Notes: generated from the letters alone by a model not told the origin. Shown: positions 32,874-41,779, numbered from the stretch's first letter. The stretch: 64,000 nt of DNA from Thermotoga sp. KOL6 (GCF_002866025.1 NZ_LNDE01000002.1:496001-560000); one strand, 5' to 3'. Numbers and translations are program-made.

Positions 32874-34081
32874 TTTATCTTTTCAAGAAGAACCTCTAGA
32901 CCTTTCTTTATGAACGGATCTTTTTCTGGATCGATTTCTATCTGTTCTCTTGTCTCTGCGTGAAGATCTTCTTCTACTTCCTCTTCTACCAGAACATCCG
33001 GTTCTATACCGATTTTATGTATATCTTTCCCGGACGGTGTGAGATAATGAGCTGTTGTGAGGAAAAGGACTCCACCGTTACTCAAAGGAAACCCTGTTTG
33101 TACTGAACCTTTTCCAAACGTTTTCCTTCCAACGACCGTTGCTATTCCTAGATCTTTCAAAGCTCCGGTCAGAATTTCAGACGCGGATGCGGATCCTTCG
33201 TTCGTTAAGACTACTATGGGTACGTTTGGATAATCGTTACCATAAGACTCGTACACATCTTCCTCACCAAATCCGTTTCTAACCTTCAAAATCACACCTT
33301 TATCGACAAACATACTGACAATTTTCAAAGCAACATCGAGATAACCACCAGGATTGTCCCTCACATCTATGATCAATCCTTTCACGCCTTTTTCGAAAAT
33401 TTTGTCTAAAGCGTTTTTCATATCTGAATCTGCCTTTTCTCCAAAACGGGTTATTCTCACGTAACCTATCCTTCCTTTTTCCGTTTCTATGAAAGAATAA
33501 AGAACCATTTTTATCTCAATCTTTTCCCTCACTATGGTGAAAGTAAGTTTTTTGCTGTCTCTCAAAACTTCTATTGTGACAGATGTTCCGGGTTCTCCCC
33601 TCAGATTATTTACCGCTTCCATGTAAGTCATCTTTGAGACGGGTGTTCCGTCGATTGTTATGATGAGATCCCCGGCTCTCAAACCCGCTCGCCATGCTGG
33701 TGTTCCATACATTGGAGCTACCACTTTTATTGCACTGTGCTCAGTATCATATGTTACTTCTATTCCAAGGCCTCCATACTCTCCTTTCATCTCTATCTGA
33801 CTTTCTCTGTAAGTTTCTGGATCTTGATAGTAGGAGAAATCGTCACCTGTTCCTTTCACGAGGCCATCTATAGCATGGTCTATCAATTTGTTGATGTCCA
33901 ACTTGTCCGCCTCATAGTAGTAGTTCAAGATGTAAGAAAGTGAGTCGAAGAACGGTCCGAGAGCCTTGTTTATCTCTTCTACGGTGAGATCTGTCTTAGT
34001 GGAACCCCCTAGCAAGAGCGTGAGAACTAATACTGAAACGCTTATAATAACGAATTTGGTGAGTTGATTCAATTTCATCAT
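32870..34081 (-). CDS. Carboxy-terminal processing protease (S41, CtpA-like)
   Basis: A 403-residue exported serine protease. An N-terminal hydrophobic signal/anchor (about 8-27) is followed by a PDZ domain (about 90-170; A-G-L-R-A-G-D-L-I-I-T-I-D-G) and the S41 domain. The catalytic serine is in E-G-S-A-S-A-S-E-I-L near residue 298, with the lysine in F-G-K-G-S-V-Q-T near residue 321. It should cut periplasmic proteins at their C termini. A GGGAGG SD serves either of two adjacent ATGs; the ATGA overlap with trmI favours the first. Confidence 0.93.
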   Translation of the reverse strand: MMKLNQLTKFVIISVSVLVLTLLLGGSTKTDLTVEEINKALGPFFDSLSYILNYYYEADKLDINKLIDHAIDGLVKGTGDDFSYYQDPETYRESQIEMKGEYGGLGIEVTYDTEHSAIKVVAPMYGTPAWRAGLRAGDLIITIDGTPVSKMTYMEAVNNLRGEPGTSVTIEVLRDSKKLTFTIVREKIEIKMVLYSFIETEKGRIGYVRITRFGEKADSDMKNALDKIFEKGVKGLIIDVRDNPGGYLDVALKIVSMFVDKGVILKVRNGFGEEDVYESYGNDYPNVPIVVLTNEGSASASEILTGALKDLGIATVVGRKTFGKGSVQTGFPLSNGGVLFLTTAHYLTPSGKDIHKIGIEPDVLVEEEVEEDLHAETREQIEIDPEKDPFIKKGLEVLLEKIK

Positions 34082-34863
34082 ATTTCCTCCCTTCTACAAA
34101 CTTTGGTGGCAAATATCATGTAAGCGGTGTGCGCAACCATTCTATCCATGGGCCTCAATCTTTCTGGTACAGGTTTGTATTGTCTAAAAAGACTTTCCCA
34201 TACTTCTATCTTCACAAAGGGGAATTCGTGAAGTTTCTTCAACGTCTCTTGCACTTGGTTAGTCGTGGGACATACGGTTGCAAATCTACCTCCGCCTCTC
34301 AAAGCTTCCCAACATCGATCTATGTAATTCCAAGGATCTGGGACATCTAGAAAGAGAGAATCGACATTTTTTTCATCGAAACCTTCGGATATGTCCCTTA
34401 CCTTTATTGTAACCCTGTTGATAAGTCCCCATGATTTCAGGTTACTCTCGGCAAGCTTTGCGAATTCTTCTCTTCTTTCATAAGCAAACACTCTACCTGT
34501 ACTGCCAACGTTTCTAGCGAGAACCGCACACATTGCTCCACTTCCGACTCCCGTGTCGATGACTTTGTCACCTTCCTTCACGTCCAACATCATAACAATA
34601 AAAGAGGAATCTTTTGGATAAACAATTTGAGTTCTCCTCTTCATGTTCATTATTTCATCGATCAGCCTGGGCTTCAAGATGTATCCCTTTTTCCCGACAG
34701 ATGTTCTTATGATTTCTCCCGGTTCTTTTTCTAGGACTTCGTTGAGATCTATCACCCCCAAGTGTGTATGAAGCCTTTTGCCAATTTCCAGATTAACTAA
34801 AAATTCGCTTTCATCTTCGAAAGAAAGAAGGACCCTTTCTCCAGGTTTCAATGCACCGGCCAT
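34078..34863 (-). CDS. trmI: tRNA (adenine-58-N1)-methyltransferase
   Basis: A 261-residue class I methyltransferase of the TrmI family. A small N-terminal beta domain precedes a SAM-binding core with I-D-T-G-V-G-S-G-A-M near residue 93 and the active-site-region F-L-D-V-P-D-P-W near residue 170. It makes m1A58 in the T-loop, a modification important for growth at high temperature in thermophiles. ATG 34863 is chosen because GAGGT is about nine bases upstream; GTG 34872 is directly on that SD. The start lies inside the upstream gene by 16 bases. Confidence 0.92.
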   Translation of the reverse strand: MAGALKPGERVLLSFEDESEFLVNLEIGKRLHTHLGVIDLNEVLEKEPGEIIRTSVGKKGYILKPRLIDEIMNMKRRTQIVYPKDSSFIVMMLDVKEGDKVIDTGVGSGAMCAVLARNVGSTGRVFAYERREEFAKLAESNLKSWGLINRVTIKVRDISEGFDEKNVDSLFLDVPDPWNYIDRCWEALRGGGRFATVCPTTNQVQETLKKLHEFPFVKIEVWESLFRQYKPVPERLRPMDRMVAHTAYMIFATKVCRREEI

Positions 34864-35291
34864 TTTGACCACACCTCTCTTGGAAAGCTGAATCTTATAT
34901 CTACATGTTTTACCAAAACATTCCGTTTTTTTCCATCTACAAGGATATACACGTTGTTTATTCCTTTTACATTCAAAAAAATCGTATAGAGAAGCTGATG
35001 AAGGAAATACCTTTCAGCTGTAAAATCCAATCCTTTCAACTTCTCGCCGTAAAGATCGAGAATTAAATAGTTATCTACGAAAAAATACGCCCTCAAAACA
35101 TCTTTGGGCACGAAAGTCCTCAATCCATATGGTGGAGAAGAAAGTGCTTCAAACATCTCTAAAACGAGATTCTCTTTACCCTCTACGACTTTCACAATAG
35201 GTAAAAGTGAGTCATTTAAGTAACAGATTTTCAATTCAACCGCAATAGTTATGACAACAACCATCGTTAAGAGAAATGTTATCCATCTCAT
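34848..35291 (-). CDS. GerMN-like exported protein
   Basis: A 147-residue protein with an N-terminal hydrophobic anchor (R-W-I-T-F-L-L-T-M-V-V-V-I-T-I-A-V). Its domain resembles GerMN (about 45-145; L-K-G-L-D-F-T-A-E-R-Y-F-L-H-Q-L-L-Y-T, then V-Y-I-L-V-D-G-K). Function unknown. ATG 35291 is chosen because of its ATGA overlap with the upstream stop and a short SD. A longer reading to 35399 would run through the upstream gene without family-like sequence. Confidence 0.62.
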   Translation of the reverse strand: MRWITFLLTMVVVITIAVELKICYLNDSLLPIVKVVEGKENLVLEMFEALSSPPYGLRTFVPKDVLRAYFFVDNYLILDLYGEKLKGLDFTAERYFLHQLLYTIFLNVKGINNVYILVDGKKRNVLVKHVDIRFSFPREVWSKWPVH

Positions 35292-36163
35292 TTTTCCATC
35301 AACCTTTTTATAGTATCCAAGAGTATGGGCATATCTTCTTCGTCTTTCAAAAGAACAATCATTCCAGTAACACCAACGGGTATGTCGTAAACAGGACATT
35401 CTTCGATCTTGTAACCCATTAAGGATGCGATTTGTCTGGCTATCTTTAAAGATTCAGAGTAAGATGGCAAATCGAGACCACTCAAGTCCTTAGAAAAACT
35501 CCTCACAATGATTCTTCCATCACCGTAACCCACAAGAAATACCACATTTTTTTCGAAAGGATCAATCCTTTCTCCCAAGGGTTTTATAACGTAATTCCCA
35601 GAGGATTCAGAACTCAATAAAATTCTATACTGACCATCGCTTTCCGCTGTTTTCTCAACTTTAACGCCTTCTCTTTCGAACAACACTTCTCCTGGTTTTT
35701 TAATTGTTTCGTTCATTACCAACCAGTCTTTAACAAGGATTTCTACCTTACCTCTCGATTGATTCACCTCGAAAGCCCTTTCTCCTCTGTAGTCGATCAC
35801 AATCGTTCTTCCAATCTCTTTTATCGAATTCACTTGGCACGTTATTATCTTGATTTGATTATCGATCTTTACATAATAAATACCAAAAAGTTCCAATTTT
35901 TCCACAGGGAGGCCCGGTGTAGAGAGTTTATTGTTATCCAGAATATAAAGATCTTCCACGTTTGCCAAGACGTGGCCATTGTATTCAAGATACCTCAAAC
36001 TGCCAATTATTCCCGTAGATGGCGGTGTAATCTCGAAAAGTTTCGAGTGTTGTTCGAAAATTTGGTATAAATCATCAAATTTCAAAAGAGTAGCTTCAAA
36101 AGTGATCGCATCCGCTACAACTATTGTGGAAAAAAGAACAAAAACCAAAAGTATTCCTCTCAT
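35288..36163 (-). CDS. Exported protein of unknown function
   Basis: A 291-residue protein with a clear signal peptide (R-G-I-L-L-V-F-V-L-F-S-T-I-V-V-A-D-A) and a largely beta-strand body (about 20-290). I do not recognise a domain with confidence. It starts one base into the upstream stop (TGATG) and is coupled by ATGA to the GerMN-like gene, so the two exported proteins may work together, possibly at the cell wall. Confidence 0.6.
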   Translation of the reverse strand: MRGILLVFVLFSTIVVADAITFEATLLKFDDLYQIFEQHSKLFEITPPSTGIIGSLRYLEYNGHVLANVEDLYILDNNKLSTPGLPVEKLELFGIYYVKIDNQIKIITCQVNSIKEIGRTIVIDYRGERAFEVNQSRGKVEILVKDWLVMNETIKKPGEVLFEREGVKVEKTAESDGQYRILLSSESSGNYVIKPLGERIDPFEKNVVFLVGYGDGRIIVRSFSKDLSGLDLPSYSESLKIARQIASLMGYKIEECPVYDIPVGVTGMIVLLKDEEDMPILLDTIKRLMEK

Positions 36164-37830
36164 CAGTACTTGAAAATGCTCCTTCCTATAAATTCCCTCA
36201 AGATCGATTTGTCGGGAATGTCTTCAATGTTGGTTATCGGGAGAAAGAAATCTAGCAATTTTAATAATCTAAGTGCTTCTGAATACTCCGGTGTCTCCTC
36301 TGGAACTTGTACAAGTAGAGGTTCTGCAAATATTCTCAAAACAGGTATTTCATAAACCAACGCAGAATTGAACATCGCGTCTGCTTCTTCTTGATATGGG
36401 AATATATTCCTTTCTTCCCCTCTTCTAACGTTTGGCCACATTTTCAAGGTGTCATGCGCCGAATGACCCCTGAACTTGTAATCTCTTACTATTCTTCTAA
36501 GAAGTCGTGTATCTGTTGTTGTGACTCTATTGTGATCATCGATGTTCAGTTGAGTAAGAGCACTCACATATATTTTAAACTTCTGTTCTTTAGGTATGGA
36601 AGCTGTTAGTCTTTCGTTCAATCCGTGTATCCCTTCCACTATTATGATGTTGTCTTTTTCTAGCTTGAGCGTTGGCCCTCTCATTCTCTTCCCGGTCTTG
36701 AAATTGAATTTGGGAAGAACGACCTCTTTTCCTGCAAGGAGATCTTGAAGGTGCCTGTTGAACAATTCTATGTCGAGAGCTTCAATTGAATCAAAATCAT
36801 AGTTTCCATTCTCATCTCGAGGGGTTTTCTCTCTGTCTACAAAATAATCGTCGAGGGAAATAGCTACAGGTTTCAATCCATTAACTCTCAATTGGATGGA
36901 TAATCTTTTCGCGAAAGTGGTCTTTCCAGAAGATGAAGGTCCTGCTATGAGAACGAGTCGTCTTCGTTTATCTTTCGAGATTTCATCTGCTATATCTGCT
37001 ATTTTTTTCTCGTGAAGCGCTTCAGAAAGAAGCATCAGCTCAGCTACTTTTCTTTCACTGTGAGCTATTATATTGTTTAGATCAGACACGTATTCAACTT
37101 CTAGAACGTTCAACCATCGTGCATACTCGAGGAAAACACGCGAGAGTTTCGGCATGTGAATCGTGGGAAGTTCATCGGTTTTTGGATCAGGGTGTACAAG
37201 AACGATTCCTTGATTGTAAGATTGAACATCGAAGGTATCGATTCTACCTGTACTCGGTGGAAGATATCCATAAAAGTACGCCCAAAATCCGTCACAGTGA
37301 TAAAGTTTCACTGTCCTTTTCTTCCTGTACTTGAAAAGCTCAACAGTTTTGAAAAGTCCTTCTTTAGAAAGAATTTCTTTTGCTTCGTTTTTATAAAAGG
37401 TTCTCTTCTCTATGGGAAGATCCCTTTCCACAAGTTCTCTCATTTTACGCTTTATAGTGGTTACATTTTCTGAGTTTGGAAGCATTAGCCTTTCATTTTC
37501 ATAAATTTCACAATAGATCCCTTTCCCAAGAGAATGGAGGACCTTTAATTTCCAGTTGGAATTCAGCTTCTTTATCGCAAGACTCGCCAAGAAGACAAGG
37601 CCGCGTTGATATATTCTGAGGCCGTCTTTGTCGGTGAGATCTAAAAATTCAAGTTCACCACCTCTATCAGGTGCTCTGAAAAGTTCCACTATTCGATTGT
37701 TCACCCTTGCGGCCAGTATTTTGTATTTGAAATATTTTTGATACTCATCGGCTATTTTGAAAAGATTCTCTCCCTCTTTGAGAGTAATTTTCCTGTTATC
37801 GATCTTTGAAACGAGAACAATTTCTCTCAC
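36163..37830 (-). CDS. Uridine kinase-like protein with N-terminal threonyl-tRNA synthetase-like module
   Basis: A 555-residue protein with two parts. Residues about 1-230 resemble the TGS and editing-domain region of threonyl-tRNA synthetase. Residues about 285-500 form a P-loop nucleoside kinase with G-P-S-S-S-G-K-T-T near residue 296, the uridine-kinase-like S-L-D-D-Y-F-V-D-R and I-I-V-E-G-I-H-G-L-N. Nucleoside phosphorylation is plausible, but its true substrate is unsettled. It starts with GTG behind GGGAGGGTGGGG and is the first gene of a 13-gene minus-strand run. Confidence 0.8.
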   Translation of the reverse strand: MREIVLVSKIDNRKITLKEGENLFKIADEYQKYFKYKILAARVNNRIVELFRAPDRGGELEFLDLTDKDGLRIYQRGLVFLASLAIKKLNSNWKLKVLHSLGKGIYCEIYENERLMLPNSENVTTIKRKMRELVERDLPIEKRTFYKNEAKEILSKEGLFKTVELFKYRKKRTVKLYHCDGFWAYFYGYLPPSTGRIDTFDVQSYNQGIVLVHPDPKTDELPTIHMPKLSRVFLEYARWLNVLEVEYVSDLNNIIAHSERKVAELMLLSEALHEKKIADIADEISKDKRRRLVLIAGPSSSGKTTFAKRLSIQLRVNGLKPVAISLDDYFVDREKTPRDENGNYDFDSIEALDIELFNRHLQDLLAGKEVVLPKFNFKTGKRMRGPTLKLEKDNIIIVEGIHGLNERLTASIPKEQKFKIYVSALTQLNIDDHNRVTTTDTRLLRRIVRDYKFRGHSAHDTLKMWPNVRRGEERNIFPYQEEADAMFNSALVYEIPVLRIFAEPLLVQVPEETPEYSEALRLLKLLDFFLPITNIEDIPDKSILREFIGRSIFKY

Positions 37831-37843
37831 ACCCCACCCTCCC

Positions 37844-37872
37844 TTGAAAAGATTCTCCTGCAGTGGTAAAAT
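37844..37872 (+). promoter_or_regulatory. Promoter of tRNA-Gln
   Basis: TTGAAA at 37844-37849 and TAAAAT at 37867-37872 are separated by exactly 17 bases. The predicted start is about ten bases before the tRNA. Confidence 0.72.
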
Positions 37873-37879
37873 TATAGCA
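37871..37879 (-). promoter_or_regulatory. Extended -10 (TGCTATAAT) for the long minus-strand operon
   Basis: Read on the minus strand this is TG-C-TATAAT, 41 bases before the GTG of the uridine-kinase-like gene. It overlaps the -10 of the tRNA-Gln promoter, and any -35 contact would fall inside the tRNA gene. No -35 is recognisable. Confidence 0.6.
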
Positions 37880-37889
37880 CGGAATGGGT

Positions 37890-37963
37890 TGGGGCGTAGC
37901 CAAGCGGTAAGGCGGCGGACTTTGGATCCGCGATCGGTGGTTCGAATCCACCCGCCCCAGCCA
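37890..37963 (+). tRNA. tRNA-Gln (anticodon TTG)
   Basis: A 74-base cloverleaf with CCA encoded (37961-37963). The anticodon stem GCGGA/TCCGC closes a CTTTGGA loop with anticodon TTG. The T arm is GGTGG-TTCGAAT-CCACC, and the acceptor starts TGGGGCG as in other bacterial tRNA-Gln. It is transcribed away from the minus-strand operon and followed by its own terminator. Confidence 0.96.
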
Positions 37964-37968
37964 AATCG

Positions 37969-37990
37969 AAAGCCCCCTGAAGGGGGCTTT
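37969..37990 (+). terminator. Intrinsic terminator after tRNA-Gln
   Basis: A perfect 9-bp stem (AAAGCCCCC, paired with GGGGGCTTT) with a four-base loop, followed by a T-rich stretch. It may also stop the convergent NADH reductase/FprA transcript, though its minus-strand T-run is weaker. Confidence 0.85.
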
Positions 37991-38085
37991 GATTTTATTA
38001 CTCTTTCTTTTTTCTAAATCACACCTAAACCAGAGAAAAAATCCTGTTCTGAAGATATTATTCTTCTGCGATTCCGATGAGAGGT

Positions 38086-39162
38086 TCATAATGAATCTCT
38101 AAGTTTTTCCTCCCATTCTCTCGCTTTCTTCATATCTTCCAATACCACAACTCCCACGATTCTTCCATCTTTGTAAAAAGCCTTTGTTTCATTATCCAAC
38201 CATTTTCCATCTTTCGTAAAAGTTCCCACCATCGCAATTGGAAAATCTCCAAACTTGAAGTAGGACGATCTGAAGTAAAAATCATACTCGTCCGGTAGGC
38301 CTTTTAAATTGTTTGCGAGTACTTTTGCATGCATCATAGCAGCTTTGGCTGTTCCACACACGATTCCCCTGAATTCTGCACAGTCTCCTATGGCGTAAAT
38401 ATCGGACACTGAGGTTTTGAACGTTTTGTCCACCAAAATCCCTTTGTTTGTGGAGAGTCCGCTTTCTTTTGCAAGTGTTACTTCGGGAACAATTCCAATG
38501 GAACAAAGTACCACTTTCGATGGGATTTTCTCCTTGTCAGTGACAACCGCGTCATTTTCTATTTTTTCAATATTTCTACTGAGAAAGAATTCTACACCGT
38601 ACTCTTCAAGCTTTTCTTTTATTTTAGCTGTCAAGTCTTTGTCCATACCCATGAGGAATGGGGTTTTCTCTACTACTTTTACTTTGTAACCTCTTTTTGA
38701 AAGATTACCAGCGAGTTCTAGACCGATGAATCCTCCTCCGATTATGAGGAGCTCCCCCTCTTTCTCTACCTTCTCTTTAAGTTTCTTGGCGTCGTCCAGG
38801 GTTCTCAAAGTTAGCATGTTTTCCTCACCTGGGATGTGGACTTTACGAGGCTTTGCCCCTGTGGCAAGTACTAAGGCATCGTATGCGAAAGTTCCTTTAT
38901 TTGTGTCTACCGTTTTTCTTTCTATATTTATTCTTCTTGCTTCTGTTCCAAGGAGAAGGTTTATGCCCTTTTCCTTGTACCACTCCAGAGAGTAAGGGAA
39001 GAGATTTTCCTCTTTTGTCAATCCCGCTATATAGTGGCTGAGCATCGGTTTCGTATAATAGGGAACATTCTCTTTTTCAACGATTGTCACCTCATGATCC
39101 TTGAAAAGTTGTTTTGCAAGTTCAATTCCTCCAGGACCATTTCCGATGATGACCACTCTCAT
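38086..39162 (-). CDS. NADH:rubredoxin-type oxidoreductase (FAD/NAD protein)
   Basis: A 358-residue flavoprotein with an N-terminal FAD motif (I-G-N-G-P-G-G-I-E-L), an NAD motif in the middle (L-I-I-G-G-G-F-I-G-L-E-L, about residues 139-150) and Y-A-I-G-D-C-A-E-F near residue 255. It follows the flavodiiron gene by six bases. From T. maritima work I recall, the homologous NADH reductase, rubredoxin and FprA form an oxygen-reducing chain; rubredoxin is not in this window. Confidence 0.88.
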   Translation of the reverse strand: MRVVIIGNGPGGIELAKQLFKDHEVTIVEKENVPYYTKPMLSHYIAGLTKEENLFPYSLEWYKEKGINLLLGTEARRINIERKTVDTNKGTFAYDALVLATGAKPRKVHIPGEENMLTLRTLDDAKKLKEKVEKEGELLIIGGGFIGLELAGNLSKRGYKVKVVEKTPFLMGMDKDLTAKIKEKLEEYGVEFFLSRNIEKIENDAVVTDKEKIPSKVVLCSIGIVPEVTLAKESGLSTNKGILVDKTFKTSVSDIYAIGDCAEFRGIVCGTAKAAMMHAKVLANNLKGLPDEYDFYFRSSYFKFGDFPIAMVGTFTKDGKWLDNETKAFYKDGRIVGVVVLEDMKKAREWEEKLRDSL

Positions 39163-39168
39163 TTCACA

Positions 39169-40365
39169 TCACTCCAATTCTTTTAAAAGCTTTTTTAGTG
39201 CCTCGTTTACTTCATTTTCGTTTATGTTAGCGCCTTTCATTTCTACAAAAGATAGAACTTTGTATTTCGTACCCTTCAGAAGCTCTCTTGTTTTTCTCTC
39301 AACGGAGGGTGCCCAACCGTGTACGCCGAAAACAAGAACTGGTTTTTCATAATTGGCTTTGTCGGAGATTTCGTAAATTGTGTATCTCATAAGTGGATGA
39401 AGATCCGCTTCGTAAGTGGAGATTCCAAAGATCAAGGCAGAGCTGTCTGGGATGTCTTTCAATACATTGCTTATTGCGGGACTTTCATCGTCAGAGAATT
39501 TGTAGACAACCGGCGTGATTCCTTCTGCTTTGAGTGATTCGATCACCTTTACCATAACGTTTTCAACGAATCCGTACATGGAGTCATAAATGATAGTCAC
39601 TTTCTTTCTGTTGGAGATACCCTTTGCAACATTCAAATAATGTTTTATGAGTTTTTGAGGATCTCTTTTCCAAATGAGGCCATGACCTGGAAGAAGAGCT
39701 TTTATTTCAAATTGAGAAAGTTTTTTTACACCCTCTAAGATGTAATCTTTGTAATGTCCTATCACAGTGACAATGTATTTGGTAACGTATGAAAGATATT
39801 CCTCAACCACGGTCTCATCTGAATCGTCCAACATACCAGGAAGAGAATATCCTCCACCCACATCACAGCCAAAGAGAATTCCATCTAGGTAGGTTACCAT
39901 CGTATCGGGCCAGTGAAGCCAAGGAGTCATGATGAATTTGAAAGTTTTTCCTCCAATTTCTCTTTCTTCACCATCTGCTACGACATCAACTTCTTTTACT
40001 CCGTAGAAACCTTCCAGAAGTCGTTTCCCAAAGTTAGAAGTAATTATTTTTGCTTTGTTTTCATTGGCTTCAAGTATAGAGGGAAGTGTTCCGCTATGAT
40101 CTGGTTCCGTGTGATTCACTATGATATGTGTGATATCTTTCAGGTCTATGAGCTTTGAAAGTGTGGTAAGAAACTCTCCTGTGTAATTTCTCTTCCAACC
40201 GTCTATCAGTATGTTAGCGTCTTTTGTTTTCACAAGGTACGAATTGTAACTGATTCCCTCGGGGATCTCCCAAACCGCTTCAAAAAATCTTATTCGATCA
40301 TCATCTACTCTCAGAATGTAGATCTCAGGGTCGTTAAAAATTTGTCTCATACGAACTTTCGGCAC
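39169..40365 (-). CDS. fprA: Flavodiiron protein (oxygen reductase)
   Basis: A 398-residue A-type flavodiiron protein. A metallo-beta-lactamase-like domain carries the diiron ligands in H-T-E-P-D-H-S-G (about residue 83) and later T-P-W-L-H-W-P-D-T and L-P-G-H-G-L. A flavodoxin domain (about 250-398) begins T-I-I-Y-D-S-M-Y-G. It reduces O2 to water and protects anaerobes. GTG 40365 is chosen because GGAGGTG is six bases upstream; a TTG at 40380 lies before that SD. Confidence 0.94.
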   Translation of the reverse strand: MPKVRMRQIFNDPEIYILRVDDDRIRFFEAVWEIPEGISYNSYLVKTKDANILIDGWKRNYTGEFLTTLSKLIDLKDITHIIVNHTEPDHSGTLPSILEANENKAKIITSNFGKRLLEGFYGVKEVDVVADGEEREIGGKTFKFIMTPWLHWPDTMVTYLDGILFGCDVGGGYSLPGMLDDSDETVVEEYLSYVTKYIVTVIGHYKDYILEGVKKLSQFEIKALLPGHGLIWKRDPQKLIKHYLNVAKGISNRKKVTIIYDSMYGFVENVMVKVIESLKAEGITPVVYKFSDDESPAISNVLKDIPDSSALIFGISTYEADLHPLMRYTIYEISDKANYEKPVLVFGVHGWAPSVERKTRELLKGTKYKVLSFVEMKGANINENEVNEALKKLLKELE

Positions 40366-40403
40366 AGTTAGCACCTCCAAGTGTTAATTAGGTAATCCAA
40401 ACT

Positions 40404-40412
40404 ATTATATCA
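40404..40412 (-). promoter_or_regulatory. Extended -10 (TGATATAAT) for fprA
   Basis: TG-A-TATAAT on the minus strand, 39 bases before the fprA start, with no clear -35. Confidence 0.55.
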
Positions 40413-40426
40413 AAACACTGCAATTT

Positions 40427-41779
40427 TTATATGAGAATACTGTAAATAGTTTTTATCTGCTTTTCAAGCGAGTAGTTCAACTCAATGTGTTTCCTGTATT
40501 CATCCGACGAATACTCTTGATTCAAAATTCTCGGTATTTCGTGTATGTAATTGTACACAAGCTCTTTTGGCCACTGTTTTTTCGAGCCGGCGTAGTTGTG
40601 AATTATCGGTTTTATACCTCTTGCCATTGCTTCTGCTATATTGTATCCAAAACTTTCATGAATACTCGTTGAGAGGAGATAATTCTTGTCCTCCAAGAAT
40701 TCATTTACATTCTTTACAAAACCGTACAATCTGACGTTTTTTCTCAACCCGGCATCATCGATGAGGTACTTGAAATAGTGTAGATAACGTAAGTCTTGAA
40801 AACCACCCGCAACATGAAGAGTATACCTTTCATCGATCTTTTTCAACATTCCTATAACCTGAAGCCACATCTCAGGAGCTTTTTTGTAATTTATGTTTGC
40901 CACGACTGCGATGTTAAAACCGGGAGAATGAATTGTGTACTTAAATCGATTCAAATTGACACCATTTGGTATTATTTTGATCTTCTCTCTTATCTTCTTG
41001 TACACATTTTCATGATAAGCCTTTAAAATAGATTCTATGTGGTCGGCAACCAACACCACAGTATCTACGTTGGTCCAATTTATTTTCTCGGGGTAATTAC
41101 CGAGTGCTTCGTAACTGTGGAGCCTACAGATGACTTTCTTATCGTTTTTCGGAAAATTGTTTGTTATATAAATAGCCATTTCGTTTGCCCATTCTATCCA
41201 AACGATATCCGCTCGATTGTAAGCATCTGCTATTTGTCTTCCGTCTGTTGTCACAACAACCTCTACTTCGTAAATTTCTGAAAGCACACTTACTATGTCC
41301 TTTATGAAATTGTCCAATCTGGGTAGGCAGAAAATAGCAAGTCTCAAGGCTTTCTTGAGTTGATTTTTGAGTGTCTCATACTTGTTTTTCATTTCGGATA
41401 GATTAGAAAGTTCCACAGCTTTATGATAGTAATGAAGCGCCATGGCTAGGTTGTTCTGTCTCAGCTGTGTGTCGCCAAGCATGTCGAAAATTTCCCATGT
41501 TTTTCGATTAATCCTCGTCAGATAACGCCATGATTCGAAGTGAAGTCCCTTTTCAAACAGGACTTTTGAGTAATTGAAAAGAGCATCGTCGTGAACCGGA
41601 TTCAGTTCTAGAGCTTTCCTGAAATAGTTGGAAGCTTCGTCGATGTTTCCTTCGTAGTAACAGATGATTCCCAAAGTGTTATACTTTTCCGCATCATCTT
41701 CCATTCTTTCCAGTATTTTTTTCGCTTTAGAAAATTCCTTTTTTTCGATCATCCTTTTTATTTCATCAAAAACCGTCAT
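40427..41779 (-). CDS. TPR-GT4 glycosyltransferase
   Basis: A 450-residue protein. Residues about 1-135 hold three TPR-like repeats (Y-N-T-L-G-I-I-C-Y-Y-E-G-N-I-D-E-A, then A-L-E-L-N-P-V-H-D-D-A-L-F-N-Y). Residues about 155-450 form a GT-B glycosyltransferase (I-I-P-N-G-V-N-L-N-R-F; S-I-H-E-S-F-G-Y-N-I-A-E-A-M-A-R-G). TPR-glycosyltransferase fusions often act on proteins. It is downstream of the second TPR-glycosyltransferase and flagellin, so flagellin glycosylation is likely but inferred. Confidence 0.82.
   Translation of the reverse strand: MTVFDEIKRMIEKKEFSKAKKILERMEDDAEKYNTLGIICYYEGNIDEASNYFRKALELNPVHDDALFNYSKVLFEKGLHFESWRYLTRINRKTWEIFDMLGDTQLRQNNLAMALHYYHKAVELSNLSEMKNKYETLKNQLKKALRLAIFCLPRLDNFIKDIVSVLSEIYEVEVVVTTDGRQIADAYNRADIVWIEWANEMAIYITNNFPKNDKKVICRLHSYEALGNYPEKINWTNVDTVVLVADHIESILKAYHENVYKKIREKIKIIPNGVNLNRFKYTIHSPGFNIAVVANINYKKAPEMWLQVIGMLKKIDERYTLHVAGGFQDLRYLHYFKYLIDDAGLRKNVRLYGFVKNVNEFLEDKNYLLSTSIHESFGYNIAEAMARGIKPIIHNYAGSKKQWPKELVYNYIHEIPRILNQEYSSDEYRKHIELNYSLEKQIKTIYSILI

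Noticed and set aside
38053-38069. GAAGA/TCTTC inverted repeat downstream of the NADH reductase
   Set aside because: Five base pairs without a T-run; the tRNA-Gln terminator hairpin is a better candidate.
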